From: JBKPNX01 sp046732855 | GTDB taxonomy: Bacteria > Pseudomonadota > Alphaproteobacteria > Geminicoccales > Geminicoccaceae | NCBI GenBank assembly: GCA_046732855.1 | Contig: JBKPNX010000074.1 | Coordinates: 1 to 15,644, forward strand | Length of the DNA: 15,644 bases | Direction: 5' to 3' | Part shown: positions 1 through 6,381 of the stretch, in pieces | Numbering within the stretch: position 1 is the first letter of the stretch | How the letters are laid out: the number at the start of each line of letters is the position of its first letter | Notes under the pieces: model-generated | The model's database searches: none | The model's input: only the letters and a program-made list of their open reading frames with translations | What the model was told of the DNA's origin: nothing | Translations under genes and position numbers: made by a program

Positions 1-2
1 CG

Positions 3-449
3 AACAACGTGTATCTCGGGCGCGGCTTCACCGCGTACAGCTCGATTGACGGCACGCAATGGGGCTTCAACTTGCAGTGGAAGCGGCATACGGATGGAAA
101 CTGGTGGCTGTTCTACAAGGGCCCCGGCGACTACATCGCCGTAGGCTACTATCCGAAGTCGCTGTGGGGCGAAGGCGGGCTGTCGCGCCGCGCCGGCAAG
201 ATCGCGTTCGGTGGCGAGACCACGGGCAAGCCGTCCTCGCTGGAAATGGGCTCGGGCCGCAAATCGAACGAAGGCTGGCGGAAGGCCGCGTTCCAGAACA
301 TGATCTTCTACATCGACACCAATACGGTCAGCCAGTGGGCGACGCTCGACGAGTACGAGTCGAACCCCGACTGCTACACGGCCGACATTCACAACATCAC
401 GGGCAACTGGGGCACGTACATCTTTTTCGGCGGGCCGAAGTGCAATTGA
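3..449 (+). CDS. Neprosin-domain (DUF239) protein, C-terminal part
   Basis: The reading frame is open from the left edge (in frame from base 3), so the N-terminus lies outside the window. The visible 148 or so residues resemble the C-terminal half of the neprosin domain. They show a WWLFYKG strand, a GYYPKSLW segment, an AGKIAFGGE motif, an MGSG motif and a terminal GTYIFFGGPKC. Neprosins are secreted glutamic peptidases first known from pitcher-plant fluid and also found in bacteria; the Glu of the GGE motif (bases 216-218) probably corresponds to one of the two catalytic glutamates. Two cysteines, one in DCYTADI and one three residues before the end, could form a disulfide, consistent with export. 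The second catalytic Glu and any signal peptide would be upstream and cannot be checked. Family assignment is fairly secure; peptidase activity is inference. Confidence 0.8.
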   Translation, partial: NNVYLGRGFTAYSSIDGTQWGFNLQWKRHTDGNWWLFYKGPGDYIAVGYYPKSLWGEGGLSRRAGKIAFGGETTGKPSSLEMGSGRKSNEGWRKAAFQNMIFYIDTNTVSQWATLDEYESNPDCYTADIHNITGNWGTYIFFGGPKCN

Positions 450-660
450 AGAGCACTGGCGGCTGGGCCGGACCTTTCGTCGCCGCGAGCCGTGTCATGC
501 GCGGGTCGTCATTGCCGCAGGCTCGATGCGGCCGGCGATCGCGCTTGGTCGCGGTCGACCGCGGCTTGGCCGAGCTAGCGGGTAGCCTTCCGTAAACAGC
601 CCGTCTAATACGTCCCATGAACGGGACCTCTGCTACGTCGGCATCCTCGGGGGGCGGCAC

Positions 661-1155
661 ATGTTCAGCGCAGCGACCGCACGCGGCATCGTCACGACCG
701 TCCTTTTGGCGGGCCTTTGCGGCGCCTTCAGTCCAGCTGGCGCCCAGGCGCCCGGCGACCTCGGCCGGCGGGTCTACGAGAAGGCGAACTGCGTCGGCTG
801 CCACAAGTGGCACGGCGGCGGCGGGGGCGGCTATGGCGGGGCGGCGCTGTCGCTGCGCGAGACCACGCTCGAGCGCGCCGACCTGATCGAGGTGGTCCGC
901 TGCGGCCGGCCGGCGACGCGCATGCCCTACCACGACCGGAACGCGTACAAGGGCGCCGCGTGCTACGGCGGCATGACCAAGGCCGACCTCGGCGCGGACT
1001 TCCCGCCCAAGGCGGCGACCTTCCTGCGCGCCGAGGAGATCGAGGCGGTCGTCGACTACGTCCAGATCCGGCTCCAGGGCAAGGGCGCGCCGACCCACGA
1101 CGACTGCGTCGTGTTCTGGGGCGCCAATTCACACGAGTGCGAGGCGATGCACTGA
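661..1155 (+). CDS. Exported single-haem c-type cytochrome
   Basis: A 164-residue protein with an N-terminal signal peptide (hydrophobic core about residues 9-24, probable cleavage after AGAQA near residue 30). It carries one CVGCH haem-binding motif at residues 44-48 and a likely distal Met ligand, M88, in TRMPYHD. It is a class I-like cytochrome c placed in the periplasm as an electron carrier. Unusual features are a glycine run (HGGGGGGYGG, 51-60) just after the haem motif and four extra cysteines (C81, C101, C149, C160) that may form disulfides, with a C-terminal FWGANSHEC segment. The ATG is preceded by a purine-rich GGGGGG at about 649-654. A small membrane protein follows 43 bases downstream on the same strand, so the two are probably co-transcribed. 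The PQQ dehydrogenase at 2523-4298 is a possible electron donor, but nothing here proves the partnership. Confidence 0.85.
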   Translation: MFSAATARGIVTTVLLAGLCGAFSPAGAQAPGDLGRRVYEKANCVGCHKWHGGGGGGYGGAALSLRETTLERADLIEVVRCGRPATRMPYHDRNAYKGAACYGGMTKADLGADFPPKAATFLRAEEIEAVVDYVQIRLQGKGAPTHDDCVVFWGANSHECEAMH

Positions 1156-1198
1156 CCTCCTGGCGGCCGGAATCAGGCAGGAAGCGCGCCCGGCGTCG

Positions 1199-1765
1199 AT
1201 GGACTACTATTCGCTGCTCAGGCTCGGCCACATCGTCGGGCTCATCCTGCTGGGCGGCGGCCTGCTCGCCGTGTTCGTCTCGGAGCTGCGGGCGTACCGC
1301 ACCTCGGACGTCCACCGCTTCGCCGAGGCGGCCTGGTACACCGCGACCTTCTACGACGCCCTGGTGCTGCCGGGCGCGGTCCTGCTCGCGATCTCAGGGC
1401 TTCTCTTGATCTTCGAGCTGGGGCTCGGGATCTTTACCGAACCGTGGCTGGTCGCGATGTGGGGCCTGTTCCTGTTCGAGTTCGTCGAAGGCAACACGAT
1501 CACCCGAAGGCAGTTTCAGCGAACCTTGCGACGCTCGCTCGCGGCGCTCGAGACCGGCCAGCTGACCGTGCTCGATCGCGCGGACGCACGCACGACGCTC
1601 GGCCGCTTCACCCACTTCCTCGATCTGCCCCTGTTCCTGGTGATCGTCTACTGCGGCGCGCTGCGGCCCGACAGCTGGGCGCATGTCCTGATTGCGATCG
1701 CGGTCGCCTTAGTCGCGACGATGATGCTCGCAGCAGCGGTTCCGAGATTTGCCCGACCCGGCTAG
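1199..1765 (+). CDS. DUF2269-like integral membrane protein
   Basis: A 188-residue protein with about four or five hydrophobic helices: roughly residues 8-28, 53-75, 81-97, 138-154 and 162-183. A charged cytoplasmic-looking loop (about 100-137, rich in Arg) separates the two halves. The N-terminus LLRLGHIVGLILLGGG, with His11 inside the first helix, resembles DUF2269 and other small membrane proteins that may hold haem or copper through helix histidines; a second His, H139, starts the fourth helix. It follows the cytochrome c gene by 43 bases, which suggests a membrane partner for that cytochrome. No good Shine-Dalgarno lies directly before the ATG; GGAAG at about 1179-1183 is far away, which favours translational coupling or a different true start. 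The family call is by pattern and moderately certain; the function is unknown. Confidence 0.7.
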   Translation: MDYYSLLRLGHIVGLILLGGGLLAVFVSELRAYRTSDVHRFAEAAWYTATFYDALVLPGAVLLAISGLLLIFELGLGIFTEPWLVAMWGLFLFEFVEGNTITRRQFQRTLRRSLAALETGQLTVLDRADARTTLGRFTHFLDLPLFLVIVYCGALRPDSWAHVLIAIAVALVATMMLAAAVPRFARPG

Positions 1766-1773
1766 CGGTCGGG
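1752..1773. terminator. Hairpin overlapping the stop codon of the DUF2269-like gene
   Basis: CCCGACC (1752-1758) pairs perfectly with GGTCGGG (1767-1773) around an 8-base loop that contains the TAG stop codon. It lies between two convergent genes and could stop transcription from either side. There is no T-tract, so this is a tentative call. Confidence 0.35.
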
Positions 1774-1863
1774 ATCGAACTATGCACGCGCTGGACCGCC
1801 GCGAAAACGGCGTGCGCGATCCGGGCACCGCCTTTGGATCAAGCCGTTCAGCACATAGGAACG

Positions 1864-2337
1864 TCAGCCGCGCCGCGCCGCCTCGATCGCGGCGACGTCG
1901 ATCTTCTTCATGCCCATCATCGCATCGAATGCACGCTTTGCTTCGTCGCCGCCGGCCGCCAGCGCCTCGGTCAGCACGCGCGGCGTGATTTGCCAGGAGA
2001 CGCCCCACTTGTCCTTGCACCAGCCGCACGCACTCTCCTGGCCGCCATTGCCGACGATGGCATTCCAGTAGCGGTCGGTCTCGTGCTGATCGTCGGTGGC
2101 GATCTGGAACGAGAAGGCTTCGTTATGCTGGAACGCGGGACCGCCGTTGAGGCCGATGCAGGGCACTCCGGCGACGGTGAATTCGACCGTCAGCACATCG
2201 CCTTCTTTGCCGGACGGGTAGTCACTGGGTGCCCGGTGCACGGCGCCCACCGCGCTGGCGGGAAAGGTTTTTGCGTAGAAGCGGGCAGCAGCCTCGGCGT
2301 CCTTGTCGTACCAGAGGCAGATCGTGTTCTTGGCCAT
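1864..2337 (-). CDS. VOC-superfamily protein, PhnB / 3-demethylubiquinone methyltransferase-like
   Basis: A 157-residue protein beginning MAKNTICLWYDKDAEAAARF. It ends its fold with the hallmark GWCKDKWGVSWQITP (about residues 104-118), typical of the PhnB-like branch of the glyoxalase/bleomycin-resistance (VOC) superfamily. The ATG at 2337 was chosen over an upstream in-frame ATG at 2430 because the family starts with a short beta-strand such as NTICLWYD and an AGGA Shine-Dalgarno lies at 2344-2347. The members are small cytosolic proteins of mostly unknown substrate; the name '3-demethylubiquinone-9 3-methyltransferase' is carried over from the Pfam family and should not be read as an activity. 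It is convergent with the DUF2269-like gene and lies 185 bases downstream of the PQQ dehydrogenase on the same strand, separated from it by a strong hairpin. Confidence 0.88.
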   Translation of the reverse strand: MAKNTICLWYDKDAEAAARFYAKTFPASAVGAVHRAPSDYPSGKEGDVLTVEFTVAGVPCIGLNGGPAFQHNEAFSFQIATDDQHETDRYWNAIVGNGGQESACGWCKDKWGVSWQITPRVLTEALAAGGDEAKRAFDAMMGMKKIDVAAIEAARRG

Positions 2338-2482
2338 TGCCTGTCCTGTCGCGTTGCCGCCTGATCCATGCCGCGTTCGCAGCCGCTCTCTGCGCACATA
2401 GGCGGCCGGGCGCCATCCGCCAGACGTCAACCCTCAGCCCGAGCGGTTCAGTCGTCGTGAACTGGAATGGCACCGGCAGAGT

Positions 2483-2509
2483 GGGAGCGGGCCGGCCGGA
2501 CCCGCTCCC
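2483..2509 (-). terminator. Strong GC hairpin after the PQQ dehydrogenase
   Basis: GGGAGCGGG (2483-2491) pairs perfectly with CCCGCTCCC (2501-2509) around a 9-base loop. It starts 13 bases past the end of the dehydrogenase reading frame. There is no clear U-tract on the minus strand, but the 9-bp GC-rich stem in this position is best read as a transcription terminator or a 3'-end stabilising structure. Confidence 0.55.
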
Positions 2510-2522
2510 GCAGTTGCTCAGC

Positions 2523-4298
2523 TCAGAGCGCGAACACGTAGAGCATCGAGCTCGGCTGCATCTTCTCGAGCCCCTCGGTGCTGTCGACGAACCACTTCGG
2601 CCAGGCGCCGCCCAGCCCGACCAGCAGCGCCACGTACTGCTTGCCGTTCACGCTGTAGGTGATCGGCGGGGCATTGATCCCGGAGCCGGTCTCGAACCGC
2701 CAGAGCTCGTCGAGCGTCTTGGCGTCTAGGGCGACGAACTCGCCCGAGGGATGACCCGTGAACACCAGTCCGCTGGCGGTCGTGAGAATGCCGCCGAGCA
2801 TCGGGTACTTGGTCTCGTGCTTGGCGACGATCGCGCCGGACTTGGCGTCGATCGCGGTCACGCTGCCGGTGATCGGCTGGTGCTGCTTCGGCCCGCCCCC
2901 GGTGAAGAACTCGCGCGGCTTGTACGACTCGCCCGGGATGGTCTCCTTGTTGGTCATCGTGTTGCAGCTCTCGATAACCGGGATGTACCAGATCTGCAGC
3001 TTCGGATTGTACGCGGTCGGCGGCCAGTTCTTGCCGCCCATATTGCCCGGGCAGGAGATGCCGACCGGATTGGAACGGTCCGGCGCGGTCCCGGCGATGT
3101 AGGTCTGGACCTTGCTGTTCGGATCGTAGTCGAGCGGCAGGCCGCTCGCCTTGTCGAGGCCGCGCGTCCAGGTCAGCTCTTTGACGAACTGGGTGCCCCA
3201 GACGAACTCGCCGTTGGTCCGATCGATCGCGTAGGCGAAGCCGTTGCGATCGGCGTGCAGGGCGAGCTTCTTGGCTGCGCCATTGACCTCGGCATCGACC
3301 AGGATGTTCTCGGCGACCCCGTCATAGTCGTAAGGGTCGTTCGGCGTGTACTGGTGGTACCACTTGATCTCGCCGTTCTCGGGCGACACCGCGATCATGC
3401 TGTTGGTGTACAGGTTGTCGCCGGGGCGGTACTCGGCGTCCCAGTCGGGCCCGGGGTTGCCGACGCCCCAGATGATCAGGTCGGTCTCCGGATCGTAGGA
3501 GCCGGTCACCCAGGTCGAGCCGCCGCCGGTCTTCCAGGCGTCGTGATTGTCCGCCCAGGTGTCGTGCCCGGGCTCGCCGGGGCCGGGAATGGTGTGGCGA
3601 CGCCATACCTCCTTGCCGGTGTTCAGGTCGGTCGCGGCGATCCACCCGCGGATGCCGTACTCCGCGCCCGAGACGCCGGTGATCGCGAGGTCCTTGACCA
3701 CGAGCGGCGCCACCGTGATCACCTCGGCGATCGCCGGATCGGCGACCTGGCGCTCCCAGGCGACCTCGCCGGTCTCCTTGTCGGTCGCCAGCAGGCGGCC
3801 GTCCAGGGTGTGCGAGATCACCTTGTCCCGCCACAGCGCGACGCCGCGGTTGTTGACGCCGCAACAGGACACCGCGCCCGACCAGTCCTTGTCCGTCCCC
3901 GGATCCATCTTCCAGACCAGCTTGCCCGGGCCCTGGGTCAGGTCGAGCTTGTACACCGCGCCCCAGCCATCGGTGACGTACATGGAGCCGTCCTCGACGA
4001 TCGGAGTGCCCTCGAGCCCGCCGTGCGGCCAGATGCCGCCGCCCTCGATGCCGCCGAGCGCGAAGGTCCACGCGACCTTCAGGTCCTTCACGTTGTCCTT
4101 GGTGATCTGGTCGAGAGTCGAATAGCGGGTCGCCGCATAATCCTTGTGATGGGTGAGCCAGTTCTGGGGCTCCGCTGCGGCATTCAGCAACCGCTCCGCC
4201 GTCGTTTCGCTCGCCGCCAGGGCAGGAACCGCAAGCGCGGTCGCGAGCAGGCCGGCCAGCCAGGCCGAGCGCGCACCTGTTGCCACGCGAGTCGTCAT
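2523..4298 (-). CDS. PQQ-dependent alcohol dehydrogenase, lanthanide (XoxF-like) type
   Basis: A 591-residue quinoprotein with a signal peptide (hydrophobic core 13-27, cleavage about ALAA) and an eight-bladed propeller containing repeated W-docking motifs. It oxidises alcohols in the periplasm and passes electrons to cytochrome c. Visible active-site elements are the vicinal disulfide pair C145-C146, metal ligand E213 (GAEYG), W263 under the PQQ ring (GGGSTW), metal ligand N281 (GVGNPG), catalytic D324 and R351. Residues 324-326 read Asp-Tyr-Asp. The second Asp is the extra lanthanide ligand of XoxF and related enzymes, replaced by Ala in calcium-dependent MxaF, so this enzyme should need a lanthanide. 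The start at 4298 is set by an excellent AGGGAGG; an in-frame ATG at 4331 has no such site and would spoil the signal peptide. Substrate (methanol, ethanol or another alcohol) cannot be decided. No PQQ synthesis genes or xoxG/xoxJ are adjacent. Confidence 0.92.
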   Translation of the reverse strand: MTTRVATGARSAWLAGLLATALAVPALAASETTAERLLNAAAEPQNWLTHHKDYAATRYSTLDQITKDNVKDLKVAWTFALGGIEGGGIWPHGGLEGTPIVEDGSMYVTDGWGAVYKLDLTQGPGKLVWKMDPGTDKDWSGAVSCCGVNNRGVALWRDKVISHTLDGRLLATDKETGEVAWERQVADPAIAEVITVAPLVVKDLAITGVSGAEYGIRGWIAATDLNTGKEVWRRHTIPGPGEPGHDTWADNHDAWKTGGGSTWVTGSYDPETDLIIWGVGNPGPDWDAEYRPGDNLYTNSMIAVSPENGEIKWYHQYTPNDPYDYDGVAENILVDAEVNGAAKKLALHADRNGFAYAIDRTNGEFVWGTQFVKELTWTRGLDKASGLPLDYDPNSKVQTYIAGTAPDRSNPVGISCPGNMGGKNWPPTAYNPKLQIWYIPVIESCNTMTNKETIPGESYKPREFFTGGGPKQHQPITGSVTAIDAKSGAIVAKHETKYPMLGGILTTASGLVFTGHPSGEFVALDAKTLDELWRFETGSGINAPPITYSVNGKQYVALLVGLGGAWPKWFVDSTEGLEKMQPSSMLYVFAL

Positions 4299-4303
4299 GC
4301 AAA

Positions 4304-4310
4304 CCTCCCT
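4304..4310 (-). promoter_or_regulatory. Ribosome binding site of the PQQ dehydrogenase
   Basis: On the minus strand AGGGAGG lies five bases before the ATG at 4298. It is the strongest Shine-Dalgarno in the window and decides the start codon; it also implies a highly translated message. Confidence 0.7.
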
Positions 4311-4585
4311 CGTTTCGCTGTGGACCGGCAATGATGGGATCGAGTGGAGCCGCCCCCGGTGCCCACTTGATCAGGGCAAGGGTAGCGGGTTGCCCGCCGA
4401 TGTCAAACCGCAAAGCGACCGTGTCGATCGCGCCTGCCGCGAGGCACGACTCCAGTTCCTGCGGATATCGCGGGGCACCCTGCGCTCAGGGCATCCTGTC
4501 ACCGGCGCCGAGATGTGCGATCTTCGTTCCACGCTTTGTTAACGCGCGCCCACTAAAGTCGGTCTGCTCAGGGCGACGCGTGCGC

Positions 4586-5926
4586 ATGGCTCAACCCACC
4601 CGTCTCATCGTGTTGCAGCGGCCGGACCAGCCACTGGAGCTGGTGTGCGCGCGGCTGCGCGACTGGGGTTGCGAGCTGGCCTTGTGCGACAGCTACGAGC
4701 GCGCCGTGGCGGCCCTGGCCGCCGATGGCGCCGATATCGTGCTGATCGATGCCTGGGTGGAGGATGGCCTGGCGCTGTTGACCCGGGTCAAGGCCAGCCC
4801 GGCGACGCGCTATCTGCCGATCGTCATCGCCACCGCCGACGAGCCGGCCGCCGTTGTCGCCCACGCGCTCGCGCTCGGCGCCGATGACGTGTTCGTCCTG
4901 CCGATCGCCGATGCCGAGCTGCGGGCGCGCATCCGCGCGCTGGCCCGCCTGGCGGCGATCGAGATCGAGCGGCGCCGGCGCGACGCCCTGCTCGCCAACT
5001 TCGGTGTGCCGCGCATTCCGGAAAGTCCCGGCGTGCCCGCGATCGACCGCATCGGCATCCTGCTGATCGGCCCGGCCGGTGGCGATCAGATCCAGGTCCT
5101 GACCGCGCTCGGCGGGGCCGCCACCGCGGCTTATGCCGAGACCGCCGACGCCGCGATCGAGCGCCTGCACCGCGACGATCTCGACGTCGCGCTGATCACC
5201 ACCAGCCACGATCACCACGACCTGCAGCGCCTGTGCGCCGCGATCCGCAGCGACGCCGAGCTGTTCGATCTGCCGATCGTGCTGGTCGGTCGCGCCCAGC
5301 ATTTCGCGGATCGCGCCCAGCCGTTCGCGTGGGGCGTCTCGGACGTGCTCTTCCAGCCGTTCCATCCGGAGGTGCTGCGCCTGCGCGTCCAGGCCTGGGT
5401 GCGCCAGCAGCGCCTGCGCCGGCATCTGCGCAGCTGTCTGGTCGGGCTTGCTCCGACCACCGATCGCCTGACCCGCCTGTACGGCCACGGCTTCCTGCAC
5501 GCCTACGTCGGCCATCTGATCGAGCAGGCCGCGCGCAGCGGCGGCACGCTCGCCGTGGTCGGCGTCGCCGTGGCGCAGATGGGTCAGATCAATCAGCTCT
5601 ACGGCTACGCGGTCGGCGACCGGGTGCTGGCGACGCTCGGCGCGGCGCTTGCTCGCTTCTCGCGCGCCGAGGACCTGCCCGCGCGGCTGGGCAGCGATCG
5701 CTTCTGCCTGGTGATCGACAATGCGACCGCGCTCGAGGCCGGCGCTGCGGCCGAGCGCCTCGGCACCCTGCTCAGCAACACCCCGGTCCTGCTCGCAGGC
5801 GATCGCCACCTCCAGGCCAGTATCATGACCGGCGTCGCCGAGCTGGCCGAAGGCGACGATGCCGCCGCCCTGATCGGGCGCGCGTTCGCGCAGATGCAGG
5901 TGGGCGCCCTGCGCCGCGCCTCCTGA
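4586..5926 (+). CDS. REC-REC-degenerate GGDEF protein (PleD/PopA-like), probable c-di-GMP receptor
   Basis: A 446-residue protein, close to PleD in length and layout. REC1 covers about 5-122, REC2 about 154-272 and the GGDEF domain about 290-442. REC1 keeps a candidate phosphoacceptor D55 (VLIDAW) but lacks the usual acidic pair near the start and the conserved Lys (VLPI instead of TKP). REC2 has lost its phosphoacceptor (ALITTS) and Lys (FQPF). The GGDEF signature is GSDRF (369-373), missing the catalytic/metal glutamate, so cyclase activity is unlikely. The c-di-GMP inhibitory site is intact: RAED (360-363) lies exactly five residues before GSDRF, as in PleD. This combination matches Caulobacter PopA, a c-di-GMP-binding effector. 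The ATG at 4586 starts with the REC beta-strand; a GTG two codons earlier is possible. The gene is divergent from the PQQ dehydrogenase, with 287 bases between starts. The function in this organism is unknown. Confidence 0.85.
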   Translation: MAQPTRLIVLQRPDQPLELVCARLRDWGCELALCDSYERAVAALAADGADIVLIDAWVEDGLALLTRVKASPATRYLPIVIATADEPAAVVAHALALGADDVFVLPIADAELRARIRALARLAAIEIERRRRDALLANFGVPRIPESPGVPAIDRIGILLIGPAGGDQIQVLTALGGAATAAYAETADAAIERLHRDDLDVALITTSHDHHDLQRLCAAIRSDAELFDLPIVLVGRAQHFADRAQPFAWGVSDVLFQPFHPEVLRLRVQAWVRQQRLRRHLRSCLVGLAPTTDRLTRLYGHGFLHAYVGHLIEQAARSGGTLAVVGVAVAQMGQINQLYGYAVGDRVLATLGAALARFSRAEDLPARLGSDRFCLVIDNATALEAGAAAERLGTLLSNTPVLLAGDRHLQASIMTGVAELAEGDDAAALIGRAFAQMQVGALRRAS

Positions 5927-6002
5927 GCCGAGGCGCTGTCCGCCCATCCGGGTTCCGCGCCGTCCGCTCGAGCGGCTCGCAGCGCCACGGCGAATGGGCT
6001 CG

Positions 6003-6106
6003 ACGGCGCGCGCACTCCAGGTATCCCCAATCTGACGGTCGGGCGTAGCTCTGCACCCGCAACGGCGCGCGCGCCAGGAGCTACCTCCGGATCTGGCCGT
6101 CGGGCG
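6003..6106. repeat. Imperfect tandem repeat, two copies, period about 60 bp
   Basis: Copy one (6003-6045) and copy two (6062-6106) both begin ACGGCGCGCGC, contain a CCAGG block and end in ATCTG followed by GTCGGGCG. The final 16 bases (6030-6045 and 6091-6106) differ at only two positions. A third, more decayed copy may extend to about 6170 (GATGACGGGGCGAG) but is doubtful. Confidence 0.5.
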
Positions 6107-6322
6107 AGCCCGATCGGGCAAGCGCACTCGCGGCTGATCACTGCCTTCCCGGAGCTGAGATGACGGGGCGAGCACGGCCGGTTCTCTGCGGCGCCTCCTC
6201 AGCCGTTGCCGCCGATCCGAGCTCGCGCCGCGACGGCGGAAGCCCGGGAAGACCGTGGGGCGCGAGCCACAGTTCAACCTTTAATCGATACCGAATTGTA
6301 GCATTTTAAAGGTCGGATCTTC

Positions 6323-6352
6323 CTAACACCGAAGGCGCGAATCTGGTAGAAT
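6323..6352 (+). promoter_or_regulatory. Candidate sigma-70-type promoter for the dioxygenase gene
   Basis: An extended -10 element TGGTAGAAT (6344-6352) has one mismatch to TGnTATAAT. A weak -35 CTAACA (6323-6328, four of six matches) lies 18 bases upstream. The predicted transcription start, near 6359, would leave a leader of about 23 bases. Confidence 0.35.
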
Positions 6353-6381
6353 TACGACGAACCAGGCTGAGAGAACCTCGC

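Larger units (their letters stand above)
5927..6381. other. 455-bp intergenic region
   Basis: No convincing gene is seen on either strand. The first part is GC-rich with short palindromes (CCGCTCGAGCGG at 5964-5975 and GCCCGATCGGGC at 6108-6119) and an imperfect tandem repeat at 6003-6106. From about 6270 to 6355 the composition shifts sharply to AT-rich, as expected for the promoter zone of the dioxygenase gene that follows. Confidence 0.6.

Noticed and set aside
550..563. 14-bp perfect palindrome CGCGGTCGACCGCG upstream of the first cytochrome gene
   Set aside because: Possible operator, but short GC palindromes are common at this composition and there is no second copy or adjacent regulator.
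2751..4334. Long plus-strand open frame opposite the PQQ dehydrogenase
   Set aside because: It is antisense to a gene with complete active-site motifs, has Arg/Gly/Val-biased composition and no recognisable domain; typical of high-G+C shadows.
4568..6277. Long minus-strand open frame opposite the REC-REC-GGDEF gene
   Set aside because: Low-complexity antisense product; the plus strand carries the coherent domain order.
6363..6381. CTGAGA followed by ACC just before the dioxygenase start, resembling part of a TPP riboswitch
   Set aside because: The rest of the thi-box (the second conserved arm with TGATCTGG and the closing stem) is absent and the leader is too short.
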